A stretch of DNA of 64,000 nucleotides from Bacteroidota bacterium (GCA_947460595.1 CANHGS010000009.1:58826-122825); one strand, 5' to 3'. Shown: positions 1 to 9,125, counted from the stretch's first letter. The notes: a model not told the origin generated them from the letters alone. Translations and numbers: made by a program.

Positions 1-2
1 AA

Positions 3-488
3 CAAGCCAATCCAATTCCCATTGGGTCTGCTGGTCTAACGGTCTTGCCCTATCTCTGCGGGGAGCGGGCACCAATTTGGAAAGAAGGGGCAAAAGCGGT
101 TTTTTTTGGCATGGGTCCCCAGCATGGTCAGGCTCATTTGGTTAGAGCGGGAATGGAAGCCGTTTTGTACAATCTCTATGCTATTGCTCAATTATTGCCC
201 TTAAAACAGCATCCCAAAAAAATCATGGCCAGCGGTGGATGTAGTCAGAACCAAACTTGGATGCAAATGCTGGCCAATTTGTTTCAGTTACCTGTGGAAG
301 TAAATGATGATGGAGACGCATCGGCACGTGGTGCGCTTTTGTTGGGTATGCAAGCGGCATTTCCAAACATCCAATGGGAACCACCAGTTAACCAAGTTTT
401 GCAACCCATTGCAGTGGTGGCAGAAGAATACCAACAAGCTTTTCAACGCTTTGAACAATTGAGTAGGTCCTTGGTTCCTTTCATGTAA
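3..488 (+). CDS. FGGY-family carbohydrate kinase, C-terminal part (gluconokinase/xylulokinase type)
   Basis: ATP-dependent sugar or sugar-acid kinase; about the last 160 residues are present and the gene begins before the window. The reading frame is open from base 3. The segment LPYLCGERAPIW followed by a GVFFG-like stretch (AVFFGMGPQHGQAHL) is typical of the C-terminal ATPase domain of gluconate and xylulose kinases. The later GGCSQNQTWMQMLAN block corresponds to the GG(G/A)..S..W.Q..AD motif of the family, and DASARGALLLG follows it. The family is clear; the exact sugar is inferred, with gluconate favoured by the GERAPIW motif. The TTG at 45 is internal and not a start. Confidence 0.85.
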   Translation, partial: QANPIPIGSAGLTVLPYLCGERAPIWKEGAKAVFFGMGPQHGQAHLVRAGMEAVLYNLYAIAQLLPLKQHPKKIMASGGCSQNQTWMQMLANLFQLPVEVNDDGDASARGALLLGMQAAFPNIQWEPPVNQVLQPIAVVAEEYQQAFQRFEQLSRSLVPFM

Positions 489-554
489 GGTCTTTATCCT
501 ATTGAATTGGTGTACTAATTATTTTTCACTTATTTTGCCGCTCAACTTGATCTT

Positions 555-1454
555 ATGAAACGCTTGATGATCTATCGTTTTTTGTTGCTGTTGTTGATGC
601 CAATGAGTTTGCTTGCCCAAAAGCCCAGCACTTATCAGGATAGCATGGTGGCTTGGCATCAAAAAAGAATTCAGGATTTAAAAGCACCAAATGGGTGGGT
701 GAATTTAGTGGGTCTGCTATGGTTGAGTCCGGGTAAAAATAAATTTGGATCTGCTTTTAGCAATGAACTTATTTTTCAACACAAAGACATGCCCAATCAA
801 GCGGGTTCTTTTAACTGGGAGAATGGAACTGTCAATTGGGTTTCTCAAAAAGGCATTGCTACCAAGATCAATGATAGCCTGATTCAGGAAGCCATCTTGT
901 TTTCAGCCACTGAGAAACAAGCGCCACAAATTGCATTGGGTAGTTTGCGTTGGAACTTAATAAAAAGAGAAGAAAAAATAGGCATACGCTTGCGCGATTT
1001 GAATACACCTGCTTTGAAAAAATTCACATCGGTTCCTTATTATCCTATTAATGTGAAATATAGAGTAGATGCAGTTTTGGAGAAACCAGCTTCCAACAAA
1101 TTAATGATCACCAATGTGCTGGGTCAAACAACTGCACAGGAAACACCAGGCAGATTGGTTTTTCAAATTGATGGTGTTACCTACCAATTAGATGCATTGG
1201 ATGAAGGAGGGGAAGAACTGTTTGTGATTTTTGGAGACGCTACTAATGAAAAAGAAACTTACCCAACGGGGCGTTTTATGTATGTGCCAAAACCAGACGC
1301 TACAGGGCATACCGTTATAGATTTTAATAAGGCTTTTAATCCACCTTGTGCTTTTACGGTGCATGCAACTTGTCCATTGCCACCCAAACAAAACATCTTA
1401 CCCATGGCACTCAAAACAGGAGAAAAGAAATTCCATCCTGAACTACTCAAATAG
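555..1454 (+). CDS. Secreted DUF1684 family protein
   Basis: A 299-residue protein with a signal peptide (KRLMIYRFLLLLLMPMSLLAQ, cleavage after about residue 21). The mature part has the DUF1684 pattern: W...R...LK...GWVNLVGLLWL near the N-terminus, a central VPYYPIN segment, then a GEELFVIFGDATN..ETYPTGRFMYV block and the closing DFNKAFNPPCAFT segment with a conserved cysteine. DUF1684 proteins are widespread in Bacteroidota and of unknown function. It starts 67 bp after the kinase and lies 52 bp before the DUF1080 gene on the same strand, so co-transcription is possible. Family assignment is from recognised motifs; no activity can be inferred. Confidence 0.85.
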   Translation: MKRLMIYRFLLLLLMPMSLLAQKPSTYQDSMVAWHQKRIQDLKAPNGWVNLVGLLWLSPGKNKFGSAFSNELIFQHKDMPNQAGSFNWENGTVNWVSQKGIATKINDSLIQEAILFSATEKQAPQIALGSLRWNLIKREEKIGIRLRDLNTPALKKFTSVPYYPINVKYRVDAVLEKPASNKLMITNVLGQTTAQETPGRLVFQIDGVTYQLDALDEGGEELFVIFGDATNEKETYPTGRFMYVPKPDATGHTVIDFNKAFNPPCAFTVHATCPLPPKQNILPMALKTGEKKFHPELLK

Positions 1455-1506
1455 TTTGATGAGCCCATATGGGAAAATCTTCTTAATTTTTGGCACAATT
1501 TAAGTT

Positions 1507-2310
1507 ATGCTAGACAAGAAAATCCTCCTGACCATTATTGCCATTACGTCTTTTGCAACCATGTCATTGGCCCAAGCCAAAACTGATGCTGAGAAAAAAG
1601 CTATTCAGTCTGCCAGGGAAAAAGAAGCTGCTAAAACTGAGATTTGGGAACCCATTCCCGCCAAAGTGACTCCCGGTAAATTAGCTGGAGAAGCGCCTTC
1701 TGATGCCATTGTGCTCATGAATGGGAAAGACCTCAATGCCTGGCAAAAAGAAAATGGTGGTGCGCCCACTTGGAAAATTGACAAAGACGGCGCAACTACT
1801 GTTGTAAAAGGAACTGGAAATCTAGAAACCAAACAAGCTTTTGGTTCTATTCAATTGCATATTGAATGGCGTGAACCAACAGCTATTGCAGGATCTAGTC
1901 AGAGCAGGGGTAATAGCGGAATCTTCTTTATGGGTAGATATGAATTACAAGTATTAGACTCCTATGATAATCCAACCTATGTAAATGGTCAGGCAGGTAG
2001 TATGTATAAGCAGCATATTCCCTTGGTAAACGCTAGCCGCAAACCAGGAGAATGGCAGGTCTATGATGTGGTATTTACTGCACCACAATTTTATGCCGAT
2101 GGTAACTTGCAAACACCAGCCTATATCACCGTATTCCATAATGGCATCTTGGTGCAGAACCATGTTGCTATTAAAGGCGGTACTGAATGGATTGGTCAAC
2201 CCAAATACACAGCGCACAAAGAAAAAGAAACACTCGTCTTACAAGACCATGGAAAAGATGGTGGCAATCCCATGAGCTACCGCAATATCTGGATCAGGGA
2301 ATTACAATAA
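1507..2310 (+). CDS. Secreted DUF1080 (3-keto-disaccharide hydrolase-like) protein
   Basis: A 267-residue exported protein with a signal peptide ending at SLAQ (about residue 23). The DUF1080 lectin-like jelly-roll domain follows: LMNGKDLNAWQ, then TWKI..DGA..V.KGTGNLETKQAFGSIQLHIEWREP, RGNSGIFFMGRYELQVLDSY and a C-terminal ISYRNIWIREL-type ending (MSYRNIWIRELQ). Members act on or bind glycosides in the periplasm, and some hydrolyse 3-keto-glycosides. Here there is no neighbouring keto-forming oxidoreductase, so the substrate is open. It ends 3 bp before recQ. Confidence 0.88.
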   Translation: MLDKKILLTIIAITSFATMSLAQAKTDAEKKAIQSAREKEAAKTEIWEPIPAKVTPGKLAGEAPSDAIVLMNGKDLNAWQKENGGAPTWKIDKDGATTVVKGTGNLETKQAFGSIQLHIEWREPTAIAGSSQSRGNSGIFFMGRYELQVLDSYDNPTYVNGQAGSMYKQHIPLVNASRKPGEWQVYDVVFTAPQFYADGNLQTPAYITVFHNGILVQNHVAIKGGTEWIGQPKYTAHKEKETLVLQDHGKDGGNPMSYRNIWIRELQ

Positions 2311-2313
2311 AAC

Positions 2314-4476
2314 ATGCAATTAATAGCTTCGCCTGAACAGGTACTCGCAAAGGTTTTTGGATACAATAGTTTCAGGAACAACCAAGAAGCCATCATCAAT
2401 CAAGTATTGGAAGGTGGCGACGCCATGGTACTCATGCCAACAGGCGGGGGAAAAAGTCTATGCTACCAAGTGCCGGCACTTTGTTTGCCTGGTCTTACCG
2501 TGGTGGTGAGTCCACTGATTGCTTTAATGAAGGATCAAGTAGATGCCCTTGTGGTGAGTGGCGTTAGAGCTGCTTTCTTAAATAGCACCCTTTCTGCTTT
2601 GGAACAAGCTGCCATTAGTCAACAGGTTTGGAACAATGAACTTAAACTGCTTTATGTTGCACCAGAACGATTAGTGGGTGCCGATAAACAGTTTCTCAAA
2701 TTTTTGCAAAGCGTTGAAGTCTCCTTATTTGCTATTGATGAAGCGCATTGTATTAGTCAATGGGGGCATGATTTTAGGCCAGAGTATAGAATCTTGAGTG
2801 ATTTAAAAAAATATTTTCCTGCAACTCCCTTAATTGCGCTTACCGCTACAGCCGATGCATTAACCCGTGATGATATTATTGCGCAGTTACACTTAGAAGA
2901 TTGTCCAGTTTTTGAAAATAGTTTTAATAGACCCAATATTCGTTATACCGTAAAACCCAAGCAGGGCTACTATAGAGAGCTGGTGGCTTATTTGCAGGAA
3001 CACCAAGAAGATGCGGGTATTATTTATTGTTTAAGCCGTGCGGCAACAGAGAAATTAGCCCAAGATCTCTGTGACGATGGTTTTGAAGCAGCAGCCTATC
3101 ATGCAGGATTAGAAAGAGAAACCAGAGAAAAAAGACAGGAGCAATTTCTGCGAGATGAGATTAAAATTATGGTGGCCACCATTGCTTTTGGCATGGGAAT
3201 TAATAAAAGCAATGTGCGTTTTGTTGTGCATGCAGACCTACCCAAAAATCTGGAAGGCTATTACCAAGAAACAGGAAGGGCTGGTAGAGATGGTTTGGAT
3301 AGTGAAGCCATTTTGTTTTATGGCCAAGGCGATGTAATGAAGCTCCGCAGTTTTGCCCAAGTGGAGGGTAATGAAGAACAGACAGCCATACTCATGCAGA
3401 AACTAGCCTTGATGGTCCAATTCTGCGAAACCAGACGCTGCCGAAGAAAATACCTACTCAATTATTTTGGAGAGAAAACGGTGGAACACTGTAACAATTG
3501 TGATACTTGTTTGAACAAGGCAGTATTAGTTGACGCTACAGTGGCGGCACAAAAACTGCTCAGTGCAGTAGCTAGATTGAATGAGCGATTTGGTGGTAAT
3601 TATGTGATTGAAGTGTTGCGGGGTAGTATGGCAGAAAAAATTAGATCCGAACACAAGGCGTTAAGCGTATTTGGTAAGGGTAAGGATTTGAGTAAAGAAA
3701 TCTGGCAACACTATTTGCGTGAATTAGTGCAAGATGGATACTTACAACAAAGCAGTGGTGAATATCCCATTTTGCAACTCACCCAAAAAAGTAAGGCAGT
3801 CTTATATAATGGAGAACAGGTAATGCTTCCTGCGCCTAATCAATTTGTACTGGTTAAAGAACCGGTAAAAGTTTATGAAAAAGCCAGTCATGAGAAGGAA
3901 TTGTTTGAAGACCTTAAAAAACTCAGGACCCGATTTGCGCAAGAGGAAAATGTACCCCCCTATATTATTCTGAGTGATAGTACGCTCATGGAACTAGCTA
4001 CTTATCTACCCCTCAAACACAGTGATTTGCAACATATTTCTGGATTGGGTGCCTTTAAAATTGAGAAATACGGCAATGCGTTTTTAGAAACGGTACAAGA
4101 TTATTGTATTGCAGCACAAATGCCAACCCGTATGCATTTGAAAGGACCATTGAAAGAGAAGAAAATTAAACCAGTTAAGGAAAAGGAAACGGACACCAAA
4201 AAACTGAGTTATGAGTATTATCAGAAAGGCTTATCCATGGAAGAAATTGCAGAAGCTAGAAGCCTATCTACCAATACCATTGCAGACCATCTATCTTTTT
4301 ATATTAATCGGGGTTCTTTAAACTTAGACGCATTTGTAACTGGTCAACACCAGGCCCTGATCAAGGCGGCTATTGATACTTATGGGCGCAATAGTTTGAA
4401 GCAATTAAAAGACAATTTGCCTGATAGAATCAGCTACGCTAGTATTAGAATGGTCTTGGCAACATTGCCCCTTTAA
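2314..4476 (+). CDS. recQ: ATP-dependent DNA helicase RecQ
   Basis: 3'-5' DNA helicase for recombination and replication-fork repair, 720 residues. Visible parts in order: the RecQ Q/0-motif (FGYNSFRNNQEAII), Walker A TGGGKS around residue 45, DEAH at 142-145 followed by the RecQ aromatic loop (CISQWGHDFRPEY), the helicase C domain ending in QETGRAGRDG, a zinc-binding domain with four cysteines (CRRKYLLNYFG...CNNCDTC), a winged helix, an HRDC domain (about 530-600) and a C-terminal helix-turn-helix (SYEYYQKGLSMEEIAEARSL). It starts directly after the DUF1080 gene and ends 14 bp before corA. Confidence 0.97.
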   Translation: MQLIASPEQVLAKVFGYNSFRNNQEAIINQVLEGGDAMVLMPTGGGKSLCYQVPALCLPGLTVVVSPLIALMKDQVDALVVSGVRAAFLNSTLSALEQAAISQQVWNNELKLLYVAPERLVGADKQFLKFLQSVEVSLFAIDEAHCISQWGHDFRPEYRILSDLKKYFPATPLIALTATADALTRDDIIAQLHLEDCPVFENSFNRPNIRYTVKPKQGYYRELVAYLQEHQEDAGIIYCLSRAATEKLAQDLCDDGFEAAAYHAGLERETREKRQEQFLRDEIKIMVATIAFGMGINKSNVRFVVHADLPKNLEGYYQETGRAGRDGLDSEAILFYGQGDVMKLRSFAQVEGNEEQTAILMQKLALMVQFCETRRCRRKYLLNYFGEKTVEHCNNCDTCLNKAVLVDATVAAQKLLSAVARLNERFGGNYVIEVLRGSMAEKIRSEHKALSVFGKGKDLSKEIWQHYLRELVQDGYLQQSSGEYPILQLTQKSKAVLYNGEQVMLPAPNQFVLVKEPVKVYEKASHEKELFEDLKKLRTRFAQEENVPPYIILSDSTLMELATYLPLKHSDLQHISGLGAFKIEKYGNAFLETVQDYCIAAQMPTRMHLKGPLKEKKIKPVKEKETDTKKLSYEYYQKGLSMEEIAEARSLSTNTIADHLSFYINRGSLNLDAFVTGQHQALIKAAIDTYGRNSLKQLKDNLPDRISYASIRMVLATLPL

Positions 4477-4490
4477 TTTAACTTTAGGTA

Positions 4491-5588
4491 ATGGCAAGCA
4501 AAAGACAAAGAAAGATTGCACAAACCAAGGAAGGTCATAACCTAACTAGAACAAGGGAGTTATTTCATGTAAACCCAGTAGTTCCTTTTCAGCGAGACTC
4601 GGTTGCAGCTCCTCATATCCATGTCTTTGACTATGCAACAGATCATTTCACAGAATTAGAACACCCAGCCATTGATGCTTGTTTTTCTTACAAAGACAAT
4701 GGTCATTTTACCTGGATCAATGTAGGGGGTATTCGCAAAGAAGAAGTGGAAACTATTTGTAGCCACTTTAATATTCACTATTTAATTGTTGAAGACATCT
4801 TGAGTGTAGGGCAACGCCCCAAGATGGATGAGATGGACAATGTACTGTTCTGTTTGTTAAACATGCTCTACTTTAATGAAGCAACAGGTACGGTAGAAAC
4901 AGAGCAGATAAGCATCTTGCTGGGAAAGGATTATGTAATCTCTTTTCAAGACGATGCAGAAAGAGACCTCTTTGATAACTTGAGAGAGAAGCTGAGAATG
5001 CCAAATAGCAAACTGCGTCAATCTAAACCTGATTATCTCTGCTATTCCTTACTAGATACCATTGTGGATCATTATTATGTGGTCATGGAGCAACTGGGTG
5101 AACGCATTGAAAACTTAGAAGAAGAAATTATTCGGTTTTCCAATACAGGTTCCTTACCAGATATCAATAACCTGCGCAAAGAAATGATTGTGCTCAAACG
5201 CAATGTGGTACCTGTTAGAGATTTGGTTAACGGTTTTATTAGAAGCGATAGTGATTTGTTAGAAGAACGAACTACCAAGTATTTTAAAGACGTACATGAT
5301 CATATTATTCAAGCAACGGATTTGTCTGAGAACTATAGAGACATGATGATCAACTTACAAGACCTTTACTTGAGTAATGTGAACCTGAAAATGAATGAAG
5401 TGATGAAAGTAATGGCTATTGTAACTTGTTTACTAGCGCCAGCTACTGTAATTGGCGGCATCTTTGGAATGAACTTTGATCGCATACCTACGCTGCACAA
5501 TCAATATGGTTTTTTCCTAGCGGTATCATTTATGATTTTGATACCAGCATACATGCTCTATACTTTTAAGAAGCGGGGCTGGTTCTAG
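4491..5588 (+). CDS. corA: CorA-family magnesium/cobalt channel
   Basis: Inner-membrane divalent-cation channel, 365 residues. The long cytoplasmic N-terminal domain ends in a long helix and is followed by two C-terminal membrane segments. The selectivity-loop signature GMN (IFGMNFDRIP, about residues 325-335) sits between TM1 (VMAIVTCLLAPATVIGGIF) and TM2 (FFLAVSFMILIPAYMLYTF), and the protein ends in the short basic tail KKRGWF typical of CorA. It starts 14 bp after recQ on the same strand, so they may share a transcript. Confidence 0.95.
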   Translation: MASKRQRKIAQTKEGHNLTRTRELFHVNPVVPFQRDSVAAPHIHVFDYATDHFTELEHPAIDACFSYKDNGHFTWINVGGIRKEEVETICSHFNIHYLIVEDILSVGQRPKMDEMDNVLFCLLNMLYFNEATGTVETEQISILLGKDYVISFQDDAERDLFDNLREKLRMPNSKLRQSKPDYLCYSLLDTIVDHYYVVMEQLGERIENLEEEIIRFSNTGSLPDINNLRKEMIVLKRNVVPVRDLVNGFIRSDSDLLEERTTKYFKDVHDHIIQATDLSENYRDMMINLQDLYLSNVNLKMNEVMKVMAIVTCLLAPATVIGGIFGMNFDRIPTLHNQYGFFLAVSFMILIPAYMLYTFKKRGWF

Positions 5589-5664
5589 ACTATTTATCCT
5601 TCAATGGCAATGGATGCTGCTTTCATCCCAACTAAAAAACTTTCTAGAAATGTAGTTGATTAGC

Positions 5665-6261
5665 TTATTGTATTTGCCTAAAAGTGATATTGATCCTGGC
5701 AGACAAAGGCTTACTTGTCTTAGGAATCCGGTGCTCCCAATAGGTATTGGTTTGTTCCCGCATGATCAGTAAACTGCCGTGTTGCAAAGGTATTTTTTGT
5801 ACATGCTCCTTTGTCTGGTAATGTCTTAATTGGAATTCCCGTTCTGCCCCCAGACTAATAGAGGCAATAATGGGAGTTGGCCCAAGTTCTTTTTCATTAT
5901 CCCTATGCCATCCCATACTATCTGTTCCATTTCTGTACAGATTCAGCAATGCCGTATTAAAACTAGATTGGGTAAAAGCTTCTACTTTATTTTTAATAAC
6001 CATCATAGCTGGGCCAAAAGCATGGGGTTGCATGGTAATACCAGAATAGGTATAGGGCTTATCCCCCAACCAGGCAGTTAGTCTTGGTTGCATGATTTTT
6101 TTGCCAAAAAGGAAAATGGGTTCCTGCTTCCAGTGGATTTCTGTTTGTAGCTGTTGCAAGAAATTGTCTGCATCTTCCCTACTGAGAAAAGCCTCCTTAT
6201 AAAGCACATCGCCCTGAAAGGGCAATAAATTAGCAGGTCTAGGAAAGAGGCTATTTTGCAT
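5665..6261 (-). CDS. AlkB-like 2-oxoglutarate/Fe(II) dioxygenase
   Basis: Predicted oxidative dealkylation-repair enzyme (AlkB homologue class), 198 residues, cytoplasmic. The double-stranded beta-helix signature is complete: the H-x-D pair H119/D121 in WHRDNEKELG, the distal H177 in WEHRIPK and the 2-oxoglutarate-binding R189 in SARINITFR. The nucleotide-lid region PRLTAWLGDKPYTYSG is also typical. It is monocistronic and convergent with corA. Whether the substrate is DNA, RNA or protein cannot be told from the sequence. Confidence 0.93.
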   Translation of the reverse strand: MQNSLFPRPANLLPFQGDVLYKEAFLSREDADNFLQQLQTEIHWKQEPIFLFGKKIMQPRLTAWLGDKPYTYSGITMQPHAFGPAMMVIKNKVEAFTQSSFNTALLNLYRNGTDSMGWHRDNEKELGPTPIIASISLGAEREFQLRHYQTKEHVQKIPLQHGSLLIMREQTNTYWEHRIPKTSKPLSARINITFRQIQ

Positions 6262-6319
6262 ATTGGTGGAACAACCCTTGGTTAAAAGGGTTCATAAAAC
6301 TAGGCAGTTAAGGCCTATT

Positions 6320-6706
6320 TTATTGCTTCAAAAGGTATTTTTTAGATTTATTAATCCAGCCCGCTCTTTCTGGATAGGATACCAAAACAATTTTTAAATC
6401 TGCGGTAATGGGGTCAGAAATCCAGTTAATAGGAATGGCATTAGGGTCTTTTGATGCTGTAATAAACCAATATCCTATGTTTTTCTTTAGGTGCTCATCC
6501 GTAGAATCTGCTCTATATACTTTTAGATCTGCATAAGATTCATGGGGTACAATGGCCACTGTGAACTTAGCGTGCTCACCTGCAGCAATTGGATGAACCA
6601 TTTGTGCAAAAAGAGAACTGTTATACATATTGAATAAAGAAACAACTAATACACTAACCAAAATTTTTTCAAAAACACTAACTGTCATAACCTTATAATT
6701 TTTCAT
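6320..6706 (-). CDS. Small secreted protein, possibly DUF6150-like
   Basis: A 128-residue protein with a long signal sequence (to about residue 35, ending SSLFA). The mature part is about 90 residues: a strand-rich YADLKVYRADS block, then GYWFITASKDPNAIPINWISDPITADLKIVLVSYPERAGWINKSKKY. The repeated xADLK(V/I) pattern recalls the small Bacteroidota family DUF6150, but I am not certain. A second ATG seven codons in gives a shorter signal peptide. Function unknown. Confidence 0.6.
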   Translation of the reverse strand: MKNYKVMTVSVFEKILVSVLVVSLFNMYNSSLFAQMVHPIAAGEHAKFTVAIVPHESYADLKVYRADSTDEHLKKNIGYWFITASKDPNAIPINWISDPITADLKIVLVSYPERAGWINKSKKYLLKQ

Positions 6707-7201
6707 AAAACGAAATCCTTTTTATATAAATCACTCAATACATTATTATATTAAGTCATAGCTGCGCATAGGCAGTCAATGAAATATAGCGTTGTTAATT
6801 CAGGAGTTAAAACCAACCAACCATCTAATGGAGGAAGGCGTGTGCTTTGAAAATGCAAATATGGATTCGAGGTCTAATTTGCGGGAAACAATTCTGGTGG
6901 GAACTGCTATTCTACTAGCAGTCATTTGACTATTCGAAGGTAGGAAGGTTTATTTTATAACCAATGAAACAAAATTAATTTTAGTTTAAAAATGGTAACA
7001 ATACTTTTCTAGTAGTAGACAATACTTTTCTAGTAGTAGAAAAAATAGCTAACCTAATCACTCTAATGGTGAGCAATTCCCAATGGATTGGGTAATGCTT
7101 CAGGTTTGTTGGGGAAATATATTTGCCATCATAATGATAGCGCCAATCCTAATGGAAGAATGGATGGTTTTATGGATCAAGTTTATGCCCTTAGACAACT
7201 A
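6707..7201. other. Gene-poor 495-bp interval
   Basis: It lies between two leftward genes. It holds the promoter region of the small secreted protein, a short hairpin (ACTGCTA/TAGCAGT with a 6-base loop near 6905-6924), a two-copy 21-bp tandem repeat at 6998-7039 and a short hydrophobic reading frame at 7053-7205. No normal gene is recognisable. Confidence 0.5.
6998..7039. repeat. Two perfect tandem copies of a 21-bp unit
   Basis: Positions 6998-7018 and 7019-7039 are identical. The unit begins ACAATACTTTTC and ends TAGTAGTAG. No third copy is seen in the window. Confidence 0.9.
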
Positions 7202-7205
7202 CTAA
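7053..7205 (+). pseudogene. Possible remnant of a membrane-protein C-terminus
   Basis: An open frame of 50 codons, with an ATG at 7083 giving 40 residues, encodes a hydrophobic stretch (NIFAIIMIAPILMEEWMVLW). It ends inside the 3' end of the convergent flavin oxidoreductase gene. The pattern of a membrane helix followed by E...W recalls the last helix of DUF4386-type membrane proteins. I cannot confirm this, and it may be chance. Confidence 0.25.
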
Positions 7206-8269
7206 AAAGCGGCGCGTTGATATTGGCCGGGTAATACTAGATTTACGCCCAACTCTTTGGCTGCGTGAAGAGGAAAATAGGGATCGCGCAGCAATTTCCT
7301 GCCTAAGAAAATGAGGTCTGCTTCTCCTTGTTCCAAAATAGTTTGAGCTTGTATGGCATTGGTAATTAAACCAACTGCGCCAGTAGCAATAGCTGCTCCA
7401 TCACGAACCGCTTTTGCTAACGATACTTGGTAGCCTGGTGTTAAAGCAATTTTTGCATTGGCGGCATTGCCTCCAGAGGAACAATCTATTAAGTCTATAC
7501 CTAGCGTTTTTAATTCTTTACTCAAAGCAATACTATCTGAGATGCTCCATCCACCATCTACCCATTCTGTAGCTGAGATGCGAACAAAGATGGGGAGATT
7601 ATCAGGCCAAGATTTTTTAACAGCTTTTACAATTTCAATCAAAAATCGGCACCTGTTTTCAAAACTTCCTCCCCAATCATCCGTTCTATGATTACTTAGT
7701 GGTGATAAAAATTCATTGATCAAATATCCATGGGCTGCATGAAGTTCTATCAATTGAAATCCTGCTTGATAAGCCCTACTTCCTGCTTCAGCAAACTGGT
7801 TAATCAATTGCATAATTTCAACCGTTGTTAATTCATGTGGCAGGGCATATTTATCATTAAAAGGTTTAGCCGATGGCGCTACTGGTTCCCAACCGCCCTG
7901 GTCTTCTGATAGCAGTTCGGCACCTACCCATGGTTTGGGAAAACTGGCTTTTCTTCCAGCGTGCGCCAATTGAATACCTGCAACGCTACCTTGTTCCTTA
8001 ATAAAATCAGTAATCCTTTTTAGTGCAGGAATTTGTTCTTCCTTCCAAAGGCCAAGGTCGTTGGGGGTGATTCTGCCTTCTGGAGCTACAGCACAGGCTT
8101 CTGCAATAATTAATCCAGCTCCACCAACTGCGCGGCTTCCCAGATGTACTAAGTGCCAATCATTGGCAACACCATCAATGGCAGAATACTGACACATGGG
8201 AGAAACCACTATCCTATTTTTTAGTTGGATAGATTTAAGTTGATAAGGCTGAAAGAGTAAGGATGTCAA
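7202..8269 (-). CDS. namA: NADH:flavin oxidoreductase / NADPH dehydrogenase (YqjM/NamA class of old yellow enzymes)
   Basis: FMN-dependent ene-reductase with a TIM-barrel fold, 355 residues. Recognisable parts are LFQPYQLKSIQLKNRIVVSPMCQYS at the N-terminus (the YqjM-class Cys/Tyr flavin contacts), HLGSRAVGGAGLIIAEACAV, GIQLAHAGRK, ELHAAHGYLINEFLSPLSN with the catalytic His pair, RTDDWGGSFENRCRF, VRIS and the C-terminal phosphate-binding LGRKLLRDPYFPL. Length is normal. The only in-frame start is TTG at 8269; the next Met lies inside the conserved core. It is monocistronic. Confidence 0.93.
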   Translation of the reverse strand: MTSLLFQPYQLKSIQLKNRIVVSPMCQYSAIDGVANDWHLVHLGSRAVGGAGLIIAEACAVAPEGRITPNDLGLWKEEQIPALKRITDFIKEQGSVAGIQLAHAGRKASFPKPWVGAELLSEDQGGWEPVAPSAKPFNDKYALPHELTTVEIMQLINQFAEAGSRAYQAGFQLIELHAAHGYLINEFLSPLSNHRTDDWGGSFENRCRFLIEIVKAVKKSWPDNLPIFVRISATEWVDGGWSISDSIALSKELKTLGIDLIDCSSGGNAANAKIALTPGYQVSLAKAVRDGAAIATGAVGLITNAIQAQTILEQGEADLIFLGRKLLRDPYFPLHAAKELGVNLVLPGQYQRAAF

Positions 8270-8431
8270 AATAGAAAGGTATTTAGTTAAACAATGACTT
8301 GACTCATTAAAGTCAGGTATTCAAAACTACAACCATTGCATTGATTTTTTAGGGCCATGATTTTTTAAAATGGCTTTCCTTATTTTTAGGTAATCATCTT
8401 ATTGGCAGCAAATAAATCATTTCAGAAAATA

Positions 8432-8992
8432 ATGAAAACGGTCAACATTACAAGAGTGACATCAGATGCTGAATTAATGGGCATTCAACAACTACAAACA
8501 GAGAACCTGCGCAAATTTATTGATGCTCAAGAGGCGGATAGTCAAGGGTTTTTAATGGCGGAGTATAGTTTGGAATTTCTACAATCCATGCACCAAGCTT
8601 CCCCCAGTATTATTGCTAAAGACGGTGAGAAAGTAGTTGGTTATGCGCTAGTGGCTACTCAAGCAGTTAGGGAGGAACATGATTTATTGGCCGATTTGTT
8701 TAATACCATTGACAAAACCCAGTTTGAAGGAAAGACACTTATGGGTGCTGCCTATGTAGTGGTTGGCCAACTCTGTGTTTCAAAAGATTATCGCGGTCAG
8801 GGATTGGTGCAACAACTTTATGGTCATTTTAGGGAGTCCTTAGAAACCGAATATCATTTTTGTATTACAGATGTTGCCCAAGCCAATGCCCGCTCCTTAA
8901 AAGCCCACAAAAATACCGGCTACCAGGTGATTGATACGCTTAGTTATGGTGGTATAGGATGGGATATTGTGCTATGGGATTGGAGAAAATAA
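8432..8992 (+). CDS. GNAT-family N-acetyltransferase
   Basis: Acetyl-CoA-dependent acyltransferase, 186 residues from the ATG at 8432. The frame is open back to a TTG at 8402, but MKTVNITRV is the usual kind of start. The acetyl-CoA-binding motif A lies at VVVGQLCVSKDYRGQGLVQQLYGHF (R/Q-x-x-G-x-G/A type), and motif B at CITDVAQANARSLKAHKNTGYQVIDT. The substrate cannot be deduced. Its stop lies 4 bp from the stop of a convergent small gene. Confidence 0.85.
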   Translation: MKTVNITRVTSDAELMGIQQLQTENLRKFIDAQEADSQGFLMAEYSLEFLQSMHQASPSIIAKDGEKVVGYALVATQAVREEHDLLADLFNTIDKTQFEGKTLMGAAYVVVGQLCVSKDYRGQGLVQQLYGHFRESLETEYHFCITDVAQANARSLKAHKNTGYQVIDTLSYGGIGWDIVLWDWRK

Positions 8993-8996
8993 TAGA

Positions 8997-9125
8997 TTAT
9001 TTCCTAGTTGCTTGACCACCACGTTTTTCTTTTTGTTCTTCCATGAGTTTTAAATAGTCTGTATACTGCTGTTCAGTTAGGATTTCTTTCATGGATTGGT
9101 CCTTGGCATCTATCAACTGTTTCAT
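8997..9125 (-). CDS. Small hydrophilic 42-residue protein
   Basis: ATG at 9125 to TAA at 8997. The product (MKQLIDAKDQSMKEILTEQQ at the N-terminus, then a helical YLKLMEEQKEKR segment) is highly charged. It looks like the LT(E/P)EQ..KY..LMEE(R/Q) segment that closes Spy/CpxP-like periplasmic proteins, but it has no signal peptide. It lies 61 bp downstream of the sugar dehydrogenase on the same strand. Its start codon is buried in a perfect 18-bp inverted repeat (9112-9156). It may be a real small protein or the tail of a lost gene. Confidence 0.5.
   Translation of the reverse strand: MKQLIDAKDQSMKEILTEQQYTDYLKLMEEQKEKRGGQATRK

Noticed and set aside
1188..1498. Minus-strand frames over the DUF1684 gene
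   Set aside because: They are shadow frames of a well-supported gene.
6905..6924. Seven-bp hairpin ACTGCTA/TAGCAGT
   Set aside because: It is short, without a T-run on either side, and not linked to a gene end.
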